DNA from: Akkermansiaceae bacterium
GTDB lineage: Bacteria; Verrucomicrobiota; Verrucomicrobiia; Verrucomicrobiales; DEV007
DNA: 64,000 bases
Assembly (NCBI GenBank): GCA_024233005.1
Contig: JACKQE010000001.1
Coordinates: forward strand, 62,001 to 126,000
Direction of reading: 5' to 3'
Shown: positions 25,166 through 35,634 of the stretch, one piece after another
How the letters are laid out: each line of letters begins with the position of its first letter
How positions within the stretch are numbered: position 1 is the first letter of the stretch
Translations under genes and position numbers: made by a program
Notes under the pieces: generated by a model
Seen by the model: the letters and a program-made list of their open reading frames with translations, nothing else
What the model was told of the DNA's origin: nothing
Databases searched by the model: none

Positions 25166-25349
25166 GCCGCGGTATCCCCAAACAGCGAAACAACGACAAC
25201 GGCCCGGCAACGTTCCCATCCATTGCAGAGCTGAAGCACGCCGCCGCGACAGTGGCGACCAGTGAAGCAAATGACCAACGCACAAGGCCCCTAGCCTCAC
25301 ATCCGGCCAGCAGAACGAAATAGCTGAGCACAGCAGGATCCGACGCATT

Positions 25350-27909
25350 CAAAGCCGTCCGGTTTTGCCGGCGCCGCGATGCAAGAGGGTTCGCGAGGGA
25401 TCGGGTCAATCCGTTTCAGATCGGCAGCACCGGTGGCACAGCGACACCAACAATCGGGATCACCAATCTGCCCGACTGTTTAAGTCAGCCACCTACCCCC
25501 ATCAAGAACACTCTTGAAAACCAATGTCAAAAGTAACGGAGGGAATATCCGCACTCAGAGGGAACGTGGATCCTCACCAGCTACTTCTCAAGAAGCATTT
25601 GTAAGGATCTTTGTTTTAATGGTGGATTCTTTGAAGTGGTCCGATCTGCCTCAATTTCGCCTCGCTCCATCTGATTTTCGCGAGCTGGCGGACCAGTGTC
25701 GGATGTGTCCCAAGAGGGTTATTGGCCCCGTCGAACTGTCACCGTGTTTCAATCCAAGCAGATCTCTTTTTTCCAGATTGGGCAAAAGTCGGATCATAAA
25801 CCTCCAACGACTACCGGTTTGCTGGCGACCGATAGCTAAATCCCATCGAGGTTGTTTTCAATATTGGCGTGTCCATCAAGCGTTTGAATGGCGACGATTT
25901 TCCACCGTTTCAGCGGAATCTTTATCGGCTTTCCCATAGGTTTCTGCCGGTTGGTACGGTTCGTGGTAGTAGAGGCCCGAGCCGAAAACGGAGAGAGCTG
26001 CCAGCTTTTCGTGTTAAAACTAAACGAAGAATTTCGATACTATCGGACCTTCCAGGTGATCCGATAGCGAAACGGATGCGGGAACGTTTGCGAACTGATT
26101 GGCTATCATTGACTGCTCGACAAATGTTGTGATCTTGGGAGCCAGTCGTTTTCGAAATCCTCCAACGACCGACGGTGTTCGATCGCAGGATTTCATCAGA
26201 TATCTGAATCGATTATGATTTTGGCATCCTGCCCGATAAGATAGAATGGGGTTTAACTCAAATCTTCGCCAAGGTGACTCTGGCAGTTCTACCGGAACCG
26301 CTGCCCGTGCTCTGTTTGTCCGAGCAAAAACCAATCATCGGAAAACGAACCTGGCGATTCTCAACTGAAAATATGCATGTGACGTTAAGATGTCGCAGCA
26401 TGTTCTCCCGCCAGGCACGGGTCGCCCGCCAGGCTTTGGGGCTCGTCAACGGCTTCCGTGGCCAGGTGAACGCGCTCCGATTGAAAATAGTGATCCTCAA
26501 CTCGCTTGGTTTGCGGGGACGCCAAATCCAGATCGCGTCCGCGGTGCGCCCTCTGGCGATCCGATCAGAGCATTTCGGGGACTCCAGTTCTCCAGCTGGC
26601 CCGGCGGGCATGATGGTCGCGCCAGTAATCAGCGACAATTGCGCCTCATAGTTCATCGGACGGAGAGGCGCCACCGGCGTCAAATCGAACGGAATCCCAC
26701 AAAAACCGTGACGGCGCTGCGAATACCAGCATGGCGGCATCGTGAATGGTCACCGTGGCGGATCTCCCGCGCTGGTCGAGGTGATGTTTCGCACGCATTG
26801 ATCCAGCACGTTTTGAACTGAAAATCGGGCAGGTCAGGAAGGAATGATTCCAATATGTTCTGAAAGGCAAGACATTTCGAAAGGCCGGGGCAAACTCACT
26901 GCCTGACCGCCTCTGAAACATGTCGGATCGTTAAATCCTGGCTTTCCGCCATGAAATGGCTGGACCGGTCCCCTGCTGATCAGATTTTTTACGGTAAATG
27001 CAAGTCCGCGATATCGGTTTCAATGACGTTCAGTAGGCGATTTCGCCGCAGTCGAGCGTAGTTGCGCTCGACCAGAGCACACCGCCGCTTCCAAGCAGGC
27101 CTCCGGCGAGAACAGATTGAACGCATCACGACCATATTTCAGGATCTAATTTGTCGGGCTCGATGCAGATTCGTCTCGCCAAATCAGGTTTTGATATCTG
27201 GGTGTCAGCGAGATTTGACTGGCGATGACGATATTTGACACAGAAAGATCAGCGTCATGCGGAACGTGCGATCCTCCGGCAATCCACTGAGCTTCATCGA
27301 CATTTCCGCGCGCGGGCTGGCGCGAACAACGGTTGCCAGGGAAGCCGGATTTGTGTTTCGGCGACAGTGGCTGTTTTGTCGATGGATGCGCACGGATGTC
27401 CCAATGCAACGCCGGCAGTTCAAACGGAAGTTTGGGATGAAAAAGGCTCGTGAACAAACGAGACGAGGTAATTGCGCGGCAAAATGGCGGGTGATTCAAT
27501 CTGGAACACCAATTGACCGAGCAGGTGCCAACAGGTTCCGCTCTGGCGGTCGGGCAAAATTGAAATAGCCCCGCAGCATTGACCCCACCAACTCTGGAAT
27601 CGGCTTGACTCCGTCATCAAAGGGATCTTAGGGCCGTCCGATCGAGTCGGTCGCTTCCTCCATCGCGCAATGGTGCGCAATGGCAGTAGCAGCAGTGAAG
27701 CGTCATCGCGGCAGGCTTGAAATCCGAAACCCGTTGTAGTAGTAAAGCTTCCGCAGGATACGAACCGCGTCCCGACGCCTCACCTTTCACGGTGCCAACG
27801 GGAGCCATCGGTATCCCGATTTCAAGACCAAGCACTTCGAAACGATCACGCCCCTGAAAACGCCAGCCACCAACGCCTCCAAATCACCAGGAGAAGCCCC
27901 GCAGGAAAA
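25350..27909. other. Lower-GC, gene-poor stretch of about 2.6 kb
   Basis: No convincing gene is visible on either strand. Open frames are short, overlap in several frames and lack recognisable domains or starts. Composition is clearly lower in GC than the flanks: a 60-base sample at 26101-26160 counts 28 G+C (47 percent), while neighbouring genes are above 60 percent by eye. I found no transposase, terminal inverted repeats, integrase or tRNA here. Isolated protein-like snippets on the minus strand near 27000-27140 hint at decayed genes but cannot be assigned. Confidence 0.55.
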
Positions 27910-30444
27910 ATGAACACCCGAGCCTTACGATCCTGGAAAACCACCGGGCGGATTGGCGCCGCGCTCCTGCTGGCGATTCCCGCCCTTCACAGGATGTCGG
28001 CCGGAGAAGCGGCCGGGGCCTTCACGGTTCCTCCACCGGTGGACGCGGTGATGGAGAGCCATTGCTTCTCCTGTCATGATGAGGATTCCCAGAAGGGCGA
28101 TATCCGCCTCGACCAGTTCCATGCACTGCCCCTCGCAGGCCGTCTCGACCTGCTCAACAAGGTGCAGGAACAGCTTTTCCTGAAGGCGATGCCGCCGGCA
28201 AAGAAAAAGCAGCCTTCCCCGGCTGATCGCGACCTGCTCGCCGGGTGGGTCTCCGCCGAGCTCAAGAAGCACCAGGCGTCGAAGCTCGAGGACAAATTGC
28301 GGTATCCCGCCTATGGCAATTACGTCGATCATGCCACACTTTTCAGCGGGGAGATCACCGACGCTCCCTATTCGCCAGCCCGTCGCTGGCTGGTGAGTCC
28401 GCAGATTTTCGAAGAGCGGGTCAAAGACGTGTTCTCGCTGGAGGGGCGCGATCGACAGCGCAGCTTTCCCGGCGTGACCAATCCGTTCCTCCTGCCGGAC
28501 CAATCCGGAGTTCGCGACTACGACAACGCCATGCTGAACGGCGGTCACCTTCTGGTCATGCTTCCCAATGCGGAGTGGATTTCCTCCAAGCAACTGCGCG
28601 CCGCGCGGGTCAAGAAAGGGGAGATCAAGGCGGACGAGTTCCCCAATGCCAACGACCGGTGGGCGCCTCGGGAAACGCCCGCGGCGTTCGAAGCGGTGAT
28701 TCTCAAAAACGGGGTCCCGTCGGATGAGGAACTGATCGACGCGATCCAGACCCAGTTCGGTCTCGTGCTGGGCAGGAAGGCCCAAAGCGATGAGATCAAG
28801 AGATACCTGGAGTTGACGCGGTCATCCCTCGAAGTCGCCGGCAACACCGAAGGTTTGCGGCAAATGCTGGTATCGGTGCTCCTGGAATCGGAGTTTCTCT
28901 ACCGCCTTGAACTCGGCGACGGCGAGGCCGACCCGGATGGCAGAAAACGGCTCTCACCGCTCGAAGCGGCGCGCGCGATTTCCTATGCCCTCGGGGATCG
29001 CGGGCCCGATGCGGCACTGCGGCAGGCCGCCGCCGCCGGCAAGCTGATCACCAAGGAAGATTTCCGTCGCGAGGTGGAGCGTCTGCTGGCGGATGAAACC
29101 TACTGTGCGGGACCGGTTGACCCGGGCATCAGCGGCAAAAACATGCAGTCGCACGTCACCTCGCATCCGAAGCTTGTCCGTTTCTTCCGCGAGTTCTTCG
29201 GCTATCCCATGGCCGCCAAGGTGTTCAAGGACATCGAACGCAGCGACGGATATTATCAGAATCCTGAACGCGGCACTTTGGGCACGCCCGGATTTCTCAT
29301 CGAGGAAGCCGACCAGATCGTGGATTGGTATCTGCAACGCGACCAAGCCGTGTTCGAAAACCTCCTGACCACCGGGGAGTTTTTTGTTTACCATGACAAG
29401 GACAACGAAACCGGGCGCAAAATCATTGCCGAATGGACCGAAGCCTACAACAAGCTCAAGGATACGGATTGGAAGGCGAATCCCGAAAAGGTGATCGCCG
29501 AGAACCGCGCGTTCATCCAGTCAAAGAAGTCGCTGCGCATTCTGGGCGGGCACGAGAAACGGGAGTTTCTGCGACACATGTATTTTTTCGGGGAAACCAT
29601 CGGGAAAGGAAGGACTCCCTTCACCACGGTCTCGTTTGCCCACGGCTATACCTACAATCATTCGATCTTTTACAACCTGCCGCCGACACCGGGAGTTTTC
29701 CGCTACGGCGAGATCGAGAACAGGAATTTCAAGGGATTGGATGATGTCGAGTTTTGGGACTATCCAGTCGAGCAGCCCTTCGCGCTCCCTCATCGCAAAG
29801 GCATCCTGACGCATCCCGCCTGGCTGATCGCACATTCCTCAAACTTTCACACCGACCCGGTCAAGCGTGGTCGATGGATCCGCGAAAAGCTGCTGGCCGG
29901 CAGGGTGCCCGATGTGCCGATCACGGTCGACGCGCAGGTTCCGGAAGATCCCCACAAGACCTTTCGGGAGCGGGTGGAGAACGTCACGCAAAAAGCCGAA
30001 TGCTGGAAATGCCACCAGCACATGAATCCCCTGGGCTTCCCGCTGGAGGTCTTCGACGACTTTGGCCGCTACCGCCTCGACGAGCCGCTGGAGTATCCGG
30101 AGCACCTGATCTCCAAGGCCACGAAAAAGAACGGGGCCGACGTCTTCCAAACCAAAGCCGTCAGCAGCCTCGGGGAACTTCTCGGCACCGGCGATCCGGA
30201 CCTGGATGGGGAGGTGAAAGACCCGTTTGAGCTGATCGATCGCCTCGCCAAGTCGACCCGGGTTCGTCAGTCGATCATCCGTCACGCCTTCCGCTTTTTC
30301 ATGGGGAGGAACGAGCTGCTGTCCGACTCGCAAACTCTCATTGCCGCCGACCAGGCTTACGTCCACAGTGGCGGAAGTTTCAAAGCAGTCGTCGTGTCGT
30401 TGTTGACCTCGGATTCCTTTCGCTACCGGAAACCCACTTCCTGA
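27910..30444 (+). CDS. DUF1592/DUF1588/DUF1585 cytochrome c-type protein
   Basis: An 844-residue exported protein. The signal region (about 1-32) is followed by a planctomycete-type cytochrome segment with CFSCH in SHCFSCHDEDSQKGDIRLD. The centre (about 260-560) has DUF1592-like blocks (LLESEFLYRLELG, LSPLEAARAISYAL). DUF1588 begins at GILTHPAWLIAHSSNFHTDP and holds a second haem motif CWKCH, then MNPLGFPLEVFDDFGRYR. DUF1585 ends the protein (SIIRHAFRFFMGRNELLSD, LLTSDSFRYRKP). Function unknown; two CxxCH motifs suggest redox activity in the periplasm. It is the first gene of a likely operon with the DUF1552 gene 9 bases on. Confidence 0.88.
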   Translation: MNTRALRSWKTTGRIGAALLLAIPALHRMSAGEAAGAFTVPPPVDAVMESHCFSCHDEDSQKGDIRLDQFHALPLAGRLDLLNKVQEQLFLKAMPPAKKKQPSPADRDLLAGWVSAELKKHQASKLEDKLRYPAYGNYVDHATLFSGEITDAPYSPARRWLVSPQIFEERVKDVFSLEGRDRQRSFPGVTNPFLLPDQSGVRDYDNAMLNGGHLLVMLPNAEWISSKQLRAARVKKGEIKADEFPNANDRWAPRETPAAFEAVILKNGVPSDEELIDAIQTQFGLVLGRKAQSDEIKRYLELTRSSLEVAGNTEGLRQMLVSVLLESEFLYRLELGDGEADPDGRKRLSPLEAARAISYALGDRGPDAALRQAAAAGKLITKEDFRREVERLLADETYCAGPVDPGISGKNMQSHVTSHPKLVRFFREFFGYPMAAKVFKDIERSDGYYQNPERGTLGTPGFLIEEADQIVDWYLQRDQAVFENLLTTGEFFVYHDKDNETGRKIIAEWTEAYNKLKDTDWKANPEKVIAENRAFIQSKKSLRILGGHEKREFLRHMYFFGETIGKGRTPFTTVSFAHGYTYNHSIFYNLPPTPGVFRYGEIENRNFKGLDDVEFWDYPVEQPFALPHRKGILTHPAWLIAHSSNFHTDPVKRGRWIREKLLAGRVPDVPITVDAQVPEDPHKTFRERVENVTQKAECWKCHQHMNPLGFPLEVFDDFGRYRLDEPLEYPEHLISKATKKNGADVFQTKAVSSLGELLGTGDPDLDGEVKDPFELIDRLAKSTRVRQSIIRHAFRFFMGRNELLSDSQTLIAADQAYVHSGGSFKAVVVSLLTSDSFRYRKPTS

Positions 30445-30453
30445 ATTCTGCCT

Positions 30454-31863
30454 ATGAACAAGCGCATGACCACCAGACGGAACTTCCTCAGGGCCTCCCT
30501 GCTTTCCGCCGGCGGAATGGCCCTGCCCGGAACCATTCCCGGCTTGTTTGCCAACCCTGCCAACGGAACCCCGATGCGGTTTATCTTCATGCACCGGGGC
30601 AACGGACTGTTTCCAAAAGTGATGGTTCCCCCGTCATTGAGCCAGCAGGACAAAGCCCGGGAGGAAAAAAAGGAACCGTTTGAGGTCGACCTGGAGGCGC
30701 ATGACCTGCCCGATTGGATGGCTCCGCTGCAGGCGCACAAGGACCACCTGACGATTCTTCAGGGACTGTCGGGAAAAATGTGCACCACCGGACATCACTC
30801 CTGGTGTTCTTCGCTCGGAGTTTTCAAGGCCAACGAAAGGCCGAGTTCCATCAAGCGGGCCACGGTCGATTTCGAATTGGCGAAACTCTACCCGTCCCCG
30901 ATGGAGCATATCGAGCTGGCCTGCTTTCCGACCGATGGCGGCAACGCCCGGGGCAGCCTGGATGGGGTCGCGATGGGGTTTTCGGCTCGCGGCGCCCAGC
31001 AACCCAACTATGCTTTCGGCTCACCCAAGGGAGCGGTGGAAGAACTCTACCAGTCGGTGTCCAGCAACAAGGAGGACCAGATCAAATACCAGCTTGAGCG
31101 CAAAGTGATGGCCTTTGCATCGGAAAATCAGGCCCGCCTGGCCGCGGGGCTGTCCGGTATCGAGCAGACCAAGATCACCCACTACGCCGACTCCATCGAC
31201 GCCCTCCGGGAACGCAATCGTAAGATCGAAGCGATGGGGGATGTCCTTCGCCAGCATGTTCCCCAACTCGATCCGAAATACCTGGCGGACAATCTGAGCA
31301 CCCTTGACCGGCAGCGCGCCCACGCGGAGGTGCTGCTGTCGGCCCTGATTTCCGGCCTGACCAATGTGGTGGCCTTCACCGTGGACGAGCTGGGCCACCA
31401 TTACACCGGCATTCCCGGCATCGAAAACGAGAAGGTCAACATGCACGACGTGGGCCACAACAAGACCATCGCCGGCGTCGAGGCCGAAGAGGTCCGCAAG
31501 CGTTGCCGCCACCATCACATGACCCTGGTCGACACCATCGTCACCCGGCTCAAGGGAATCCCGGAGGGAAGCGGCACGATGTTCGACAACACCATGCTGT
31601 TCTATTTCCCGGACAGCGGCGAGACCCATCACAGCCAGGGCTGGGAATATCCGTTCGTCGTCATGGCCGGTCGCAATGCCAAGCTCGATCTGGGGCGCCG
31701 CTACCTCCGCCTCCCCTATCATGGCCAGGAAGGGCACAAGACCCTGGGCAACTGGTACACCACCCTCCTGAATGCCTATGGAAACCCGATTGAACACTAT
31801 GGCGATTTCGATCTGACCCTGAGACTGGACCAGAGCGGCCCGATCCGTCGGTTCCTGGCCTGA
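30454..31863 (+). CDS. DUF1552 protein with Tat signal
   Basis: A 469-residue protein. The N-terminus has a twin-arginine motif, TTRRNFLRAS, and a hydrophobic segment, so it should be exported by Tat. The body is DUF1552-like: MRFIFMHRGNGLFP at the start, LQGLSGKMCTTGHHSWCSSLG, then YADSIDALRERNRKIEA, and YFPDSGETHHSQGWEYPFVVMAG toward the end, with conserved His and Asp suited to metal binding. DUF1552 proteins almost always sit next to DUF1592 proteins, as here. The activity is unknown. The sulfatase gene starts 19 bases after the stop. Confidence 0.9.
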   Translation: MNKRMTTRRNFLRASLLSAGGMALPGTIPGLFANPANGTPMRFIFMHRGNGLFPKVMVPPSLSQQDKAREEKKEPFEVDLEAHDLPDWMAPLQAHKDHLTILQGLSGKMCTTGHHSWCSSLGVFKANERPSSIKRATVDFELAKLYPSPMEHIELACFPTDGGNARGSLDGVAMGFSARGAQQPNYAFGSPKGAVEELYQSVSSNKEDQIKYQLERKVMAFASENQARLAAGLSGIEQTKITHYADSIDALRERNRKIEAMGDVLRQHVPQLDPKYLADNLSTLDRQRAHAEVLLSALISGLTNVVAFTVDELGHHYTGIPGIENEKVNMHDVGHNKTIAGVEAEEVRKRCRHHHMTLVDTIVTRLKGIPEGSGTMFDNTMLFYFPDSGETHHSQGWEYPFVVMAGRNAKLDLGRRYLRLPYHGQEGHKTLGNWYTTLLNAYGNPIEHYGDFDLTLRLDQSGPIRRFLA

Positions 31864-31882
31864 ATCCACTGAGGTCAAAGCC

Positions 31883-33565
31883 ATGAGCATGTCCAGCCGG
31901 AGTGAATCGCGAAAGAGGTGGATTCCTCTCCCCGCGCGTCCCCGCTGCGTGGGCCTCACGGCGCCCCTGCTTGCCGCTGTCGGCGTGTCGCTGGTGGCGC
32001 CGTTCCTCCCCCAGAAGGCGGGCGCTGCCGACCACGGAAACGCCCTGCCCAACATCGTCATCATCTACGCCGACGACCTCGGCTATGGCGACCTGTCGTG
32101 CTACCATTCCAAGTGCGCCTACAAAACGCCGCGACTCGACCAGATGGCGGCGGAGGGGATCCGTTTCACCGACGCCCACAGCCCTTCGACGATCTGCTCG
32201 CCTTCGCGGTATGGGCTTTTTTCCGGACAGCAGATCTACCGCTCCACGGGCGGCGGCGGCGGCGCCTTCGAAGGGCCCGGTGGACCGAGTTATCTCAAGC
32301 CCGGCACACTGACTCTGGGCGACATGCTCAGGGAAAAGGGCTACCGAACCGGGGTGTTCGGGAAATGGCACGTCGGACTGACCTGGCTGGACAAGGAGGG
32401 AAAACGACTCGGCGGCGGATTCGAGAACTCGCTCCTGATCGATTACGCAAAGTCCACCCCCCTGATCGACGGTCCCAACGCGCGGGGCTTCGACGAGTCC
32501 TTCATCACGCCCAACTGTCCGGGGACCGATCCGCTCTACGTCTACATCGAGAACGGCATGGTCCCGGTGCCCGCCAGCCAGCGCCACCATCGGGACGACC
32601 TGCCCAATCCCGGCGGCAAATGGCGATGGGACAACGATGAGGGATGGATGGCGCCGGGATACGAGTTCGTCAAAGCGGACCTTCTCTTCTACGACAAGAC
32701 CCGGCAGTTCATCACCGGGCACCGCAAGCACCACCCCGGGCAACCCTTCTTCGCCGTCTTTTCAACCCAGATCGCCCACGCTCCCGTCCTCCCGGCACCG
32801 GAATTCAACGGAACGACGGATGCGGGTCCCCGCGGAGATTTCGTCCGGGAACTCGATACCCTGGTGGGACGCGTGCTCGATCTGGTGAACGAACTGGGGA
32901 TTGACGAGGAGACGCTGATTCTCTTCAATGCGGACAACGGCGCCGAAACCGTTCACGTGGACTGGATGCGCCGGGACCACGATCACGATCCCTCGGGCGG
33001 ATGGCGGGGCATGAAACGGGACGCCTGGGAAGGCGGCCACCGGGTGCCGTTCATCGCGCGATGGCCGGGCCGGATTCCCCGGGGACAGGTCTCCGGTCAA
33101 ATGACGAACACCACTGACATTTTCGCCACCCTCGCCTCGGTGGTTGGCTACCAGCTCCCCGACCATGTCGCCACGGACAGTTTCGACCTGCTGCCGGCGA
33201 TGCTCGGCACGCAGGAGGACTCGAAGCCGATCCGGCCGCACCTCCTCACCCAAAGTTTCCGGGGAGAATTCCAAATCCGGCAGGGATCCTGGAAATACCT
33301 CGATCACCCGGGATCGGGTGGCAACAACTATGACCAGGCACCCCTGAAGCGTTACGCCCTTCCCGAGAGCGCCCCGGGCGCGCCGGGACAGCTGTTCGAT
33401 CTGGCGAAGGATCCCGGCGAAACCACCAACCTCTATTTCACCGAGGCGGCCAAACGCACCGAGCTTCAGGCGCTCCTGGAACAGTTGAAATCAAGCGGGC
33501 GGAGCGCGCCCCGGAACCGGATGCCCATCGGAATCGAGCACATCCCGAAGCTCGGAAAACCATGA
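31883..33565 (+). CDS. Exported sulfatase (arylsulfatase family)
   Basis: A 560-residue protein. After a signal region (about 20-48), NIVIIYADDLGYGDLS gives the metal-binding Asp pair (64-65). The sulfatase signature C-S-P-S-R is at 105-109; its Cys is normally converted to formylglycine by an activating enzyme not present in the window. GKWHVG and FNADNGAE supply further active-site residues. It removes sulfate esters, most likely from sulfated polysaccharides in the periplasm. Position within an operon of DUF1592, DUF1552 and esterase genes suggests glycan turnover; exact substrate unknown. Confidence 0.93.
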   Translation: MSMSSRSESRKRWIPLPARPRCVGLTAPLLAAVGVSLVAPFLPQKAGAADHGNALPNIVIIYADDLGYGDLSCYHSKCAYKTPRLDQMAAEGIRFTDAHSPSTICSPSRYGLFSGQQIYRSTGGGGGAFEGPGGPSYLKPGTLTLGDMLREKGYRTGVFGKWHVGLTWLDKEGKRLGGGFENSLLIDYAKSTPLIDGPNARGFDESFITPNCPGTDPLYVYIENGMVPVPASQRHHRDDLPNPGGKWRWDNDEGWMAPGYEFVKADLLFYDKTRQFITGHRKHHPGQPFFAVFSTQIAHAPVLPAPEFNGTTDAGPRGDFVRELDTLVGRVLDLVNELGIDEETLILFNADNGAETVHVDWMRRDHDHDPSGGWRGMKRDAWEGGHRVPFIARWPGRIPRGQVSGQMTNTTDIFATLASVVGYQLPDHVATDSFDLLPAMLGTQEDSKPIRPHLLTQSFRGEFQIRQGSWKYLDHPGSGGNNYDQAPLKRYALPESAPGAPGQLFDLAKDPGETTNLYFTEAAKRTELQALLEQLKSSGRSAPRNRMPIGIEHIPKLGKP

Positions 33566-33696
33566 CCCGGAACCTGACCGCCCTCCTCCCCCAGATGCTG
33601 GTGCCGGTCGTCCCCCCTGCCACCGCCTACCGGCTTTCTCTGAAGTGGGCGGGAAAGGTTTGACGGGACCGGGGATCGGCGGTGAAATCTCATCCC

Positions 33697-35634
33697 ATGA
33701 ACTCCTTTCTCCCTTCTCTCCCGCCGCGCTCCTCCCGCTGGCGAGCCCCCCGCCCCAGGCTCAGCCGGGCGCTTTTCGCCGGCATGCTGTTGTCCGGATG
33801 GTTCACCATCGAGGGGCTGGGAGAAATGCCCAAGGAAGACGTGATCGACGTTCCGGCCATCGGCGAGGGGCTCTGCCTCCACAACGTGTTCCAGTCAAAC
33901 ATGGTCCTCCAGCGCGACCAGCCGGTGGCCATCCGGGGATGGGCCGCCCCGGGGGAGAAGGTCACGGTGACGTTCAAGGATCAGGAGCAGGAGGCCACCG
34001 CCGCGGGGGATCGTTCCTGGAAGGTAACCTTCCCGGCCATGGCCGCCGACCGGGAACCGCGCAGCCTGGTCGTGCGAGGCAGCGAGAAGACCCTCACCCT
34101 CGACAACATACTGGTGGGCGACGTCTGGGTGCTCGGCGGGCAGAGCAACATGGAGTTCCCCCTCGAGAAAGTCGAAAACGGCGCCCTCGAGATCGTGTCC
34201 GCGCATTTCCCCCAAATCCGGATCCTAACCGTCCCGGCAATGAACGGCCCCGAAGCCAAAACGAGCTTCCCGCGCCTTCACGAGTGGAGCGGATGGTTTG
34301 GCCGTCATTTCCGCAAGGGAGACTGGGACGTGTGCTCACCGGAGACCGTCCCGGATCTGTCGGCCATCGGGTATGTGTTCGCCCGCCGCATTCACCTGGC
34401 CTCGCAGATCCCGATCGGCATCATCGACGCCTCGCGGGGCGGCACCACCGTCGAAACGTGGACGCCGGATGCGGAACTCCGCCAGATCGCCACGGAACCG
34501 GTCAAGAACTTGCTCGCGGAGTGGGACCAGAAGGTGGCGGCATGGAACCCGGAAAAGGATCTCGCGAGCCGCATCGAAAGCCAGAAGCAATGGCTGGAAC
34601 GGATGACGAAAGAGGGGAAGCCCATCCCGGCGGATCGCAAGGACCTGCCGACGGACCTTCGGCCCGGTCCCGGGATGGATCCGAACCGGCCGGGCAACTG
34701 CTTCGCCAGCATGATCGCCCCCCTCTCGGGACTGCCGGTCAAGGGGGCGATCTTCCACCAGGGCTACAACAACTGTTTCCAGGGCACCCCGGGGACCGTC
34801 CTCTACCGCGACGTTTTTCCGATCATGATCACGGCCTGGCGCGCCGCCTTCGGCCAACCGGACATGCCCTTCGGCATCCTCTCGCTCTGCACGGAGGGCT
34901 CGCCCCAGACTCTGGAGAACTTCACCGAGTCCATGGCCAACGCCGGGCCCTACCTCCGCGAAGTCCAATACCGGACCTTCCTGGACTTCCTCAACTCGGG
35001 CGACCAGCAGATCGGGTTCACCAGCACCTATGATCTCCGGCGCCGGTGGTATCATCCCCAGCTCAAGATCCCCGCCGGGGAACGGATCGCGCGTTGGGCC
35101 CTGGCCACCCAGTACGGATTCGACAAGCAGATCCGCTGGAAACCCCCGCTGCTCACGGAGATGAACGTCGCAGACGGCCGGATCGTGCTCCACTTTGATG
35201 AAGCGGTGGCCGCGGTCGACGACGGCGGGCCGATCGTGGGGTTCGCCGTGGCCGGACAAGACCGGAAGTTTCATCCCGCCGACACCATCCCTCTCGAAAC
35301 CGGGAAGGACGACCGCGGGCAGCCGAAAAAGGACCCCAAAGCGCTCGTTCTCAGCAGCCCGATGGTCCCGAACCCGGTGCATTACCGCTATGCCTGGGCC
35401 CGCAACCCCCTGGGGAATCTTCAGGCCGCCGGCAACAGCGACATCCCCGTCGCAACGCAGCGGAGCGATGACTGGCCGATGGAGAACATTCCCCTGGATG
35501 TTTTTGGCGACACTCCCCCCGCACAGCCTGACCGAGGGCAAAAGCGCCAACTCCAGGAAGCCCTCCACCAGCAGGATCTCGAGAGGCGCCTCCGGGAGGC
35601 GGAAGCCCTGATCCGGGCGAACCCGCCGCAATGA
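33697..35634 (+). CDS. Sialate O-acetylesterase-like SGNH esterase
   Basis: About 645 residues. ATG 33697 is chosen; a GTG at 33682 is an alternative. The family pattern of verrucomicrobial and Bacteroidetes carbohydrate esterases is clear: an N-terminal beta-domain (VLQRDQPVAIRGWAAPGEKVTV), then VGDVWVLGGQSNMEFPL with the catalytic Ser, IGIIDASRGGT, FHQGYNN, and YHPQLKIPAGERIARWAL with the Asp/His region. It removes O-acetyl groups from sugars. An N-terminal signal or anchor is present. It follows the sulfatase by 131 bases on the same strand, suggesting joint work on sulfated and acetylated glycans. Confidence 0.88.
   Translation: MNSFLPSLPPRSSRWRAPRPRLSRALFAGMLLSGWFTIEGLGEMPKEDVIDVPAIGEGLCLHNVFQSNMVLQRDQPVAIRGWAAPGEKVTVTFKDQEQEATAAGDRSWKVTFPAMAADREPRSLVVRGSEKTLTLDNILVGDVWVLGGQSNMEFPLEKVENGALEIVSAHFPQIRILTVPAMNGPEAKTSFPRLHEWSGWFGRHFRKGDWDVCSPETVPDLSAIGYVFARRIHLASQIPIGIIDASRGGTTVETWTPDAELRQIATEPVKNLLAEWDQKVAAWNPEKDLASRIESQKQWLERMTKEGKPIPADRKDLPTDLRPGPGMDPNRPGNCFASMIAPLSGLPVKGAIFHQGYNNCFQGTPGTVLYRDVFPIMITAWRAAFGQPDMPFGILSLCTEGSPQTLENFTESMANAGPYLREVQYRTFLDFLNSGDQQIGFTSTYDLRRRWYHPQLKIPAGERIARWALATQYGFDKQIRWKPPLLTEMNVADGRIVLHFDEAVAAVDDGGPIVGFAVAGQDRKFHPADTIPLETGKDDRGQPKKDPKALVLSSPMVPNPVHYRYAWARNPLGNLQAAGNSDIPVATQRSDDWPMENIPLDVFGDTPPAQPDRGQKRQLQEALHQQDLERRLREAEALIRANPPQ

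Noticed and set aside
25350..27909. Considered as an insertion sequence or prophage remnant
   Set aside because: No transposase, integrase, terminal inverted repeats or target duplication could be seen.
27910..35634. Considered as a Bacteroidetes-type polysaccharide utilisation locus
   Set aside because: No SusC/SusD, TonB-dependent receptor or sensor gene is present; only sulfatase and esterase support glycan use.
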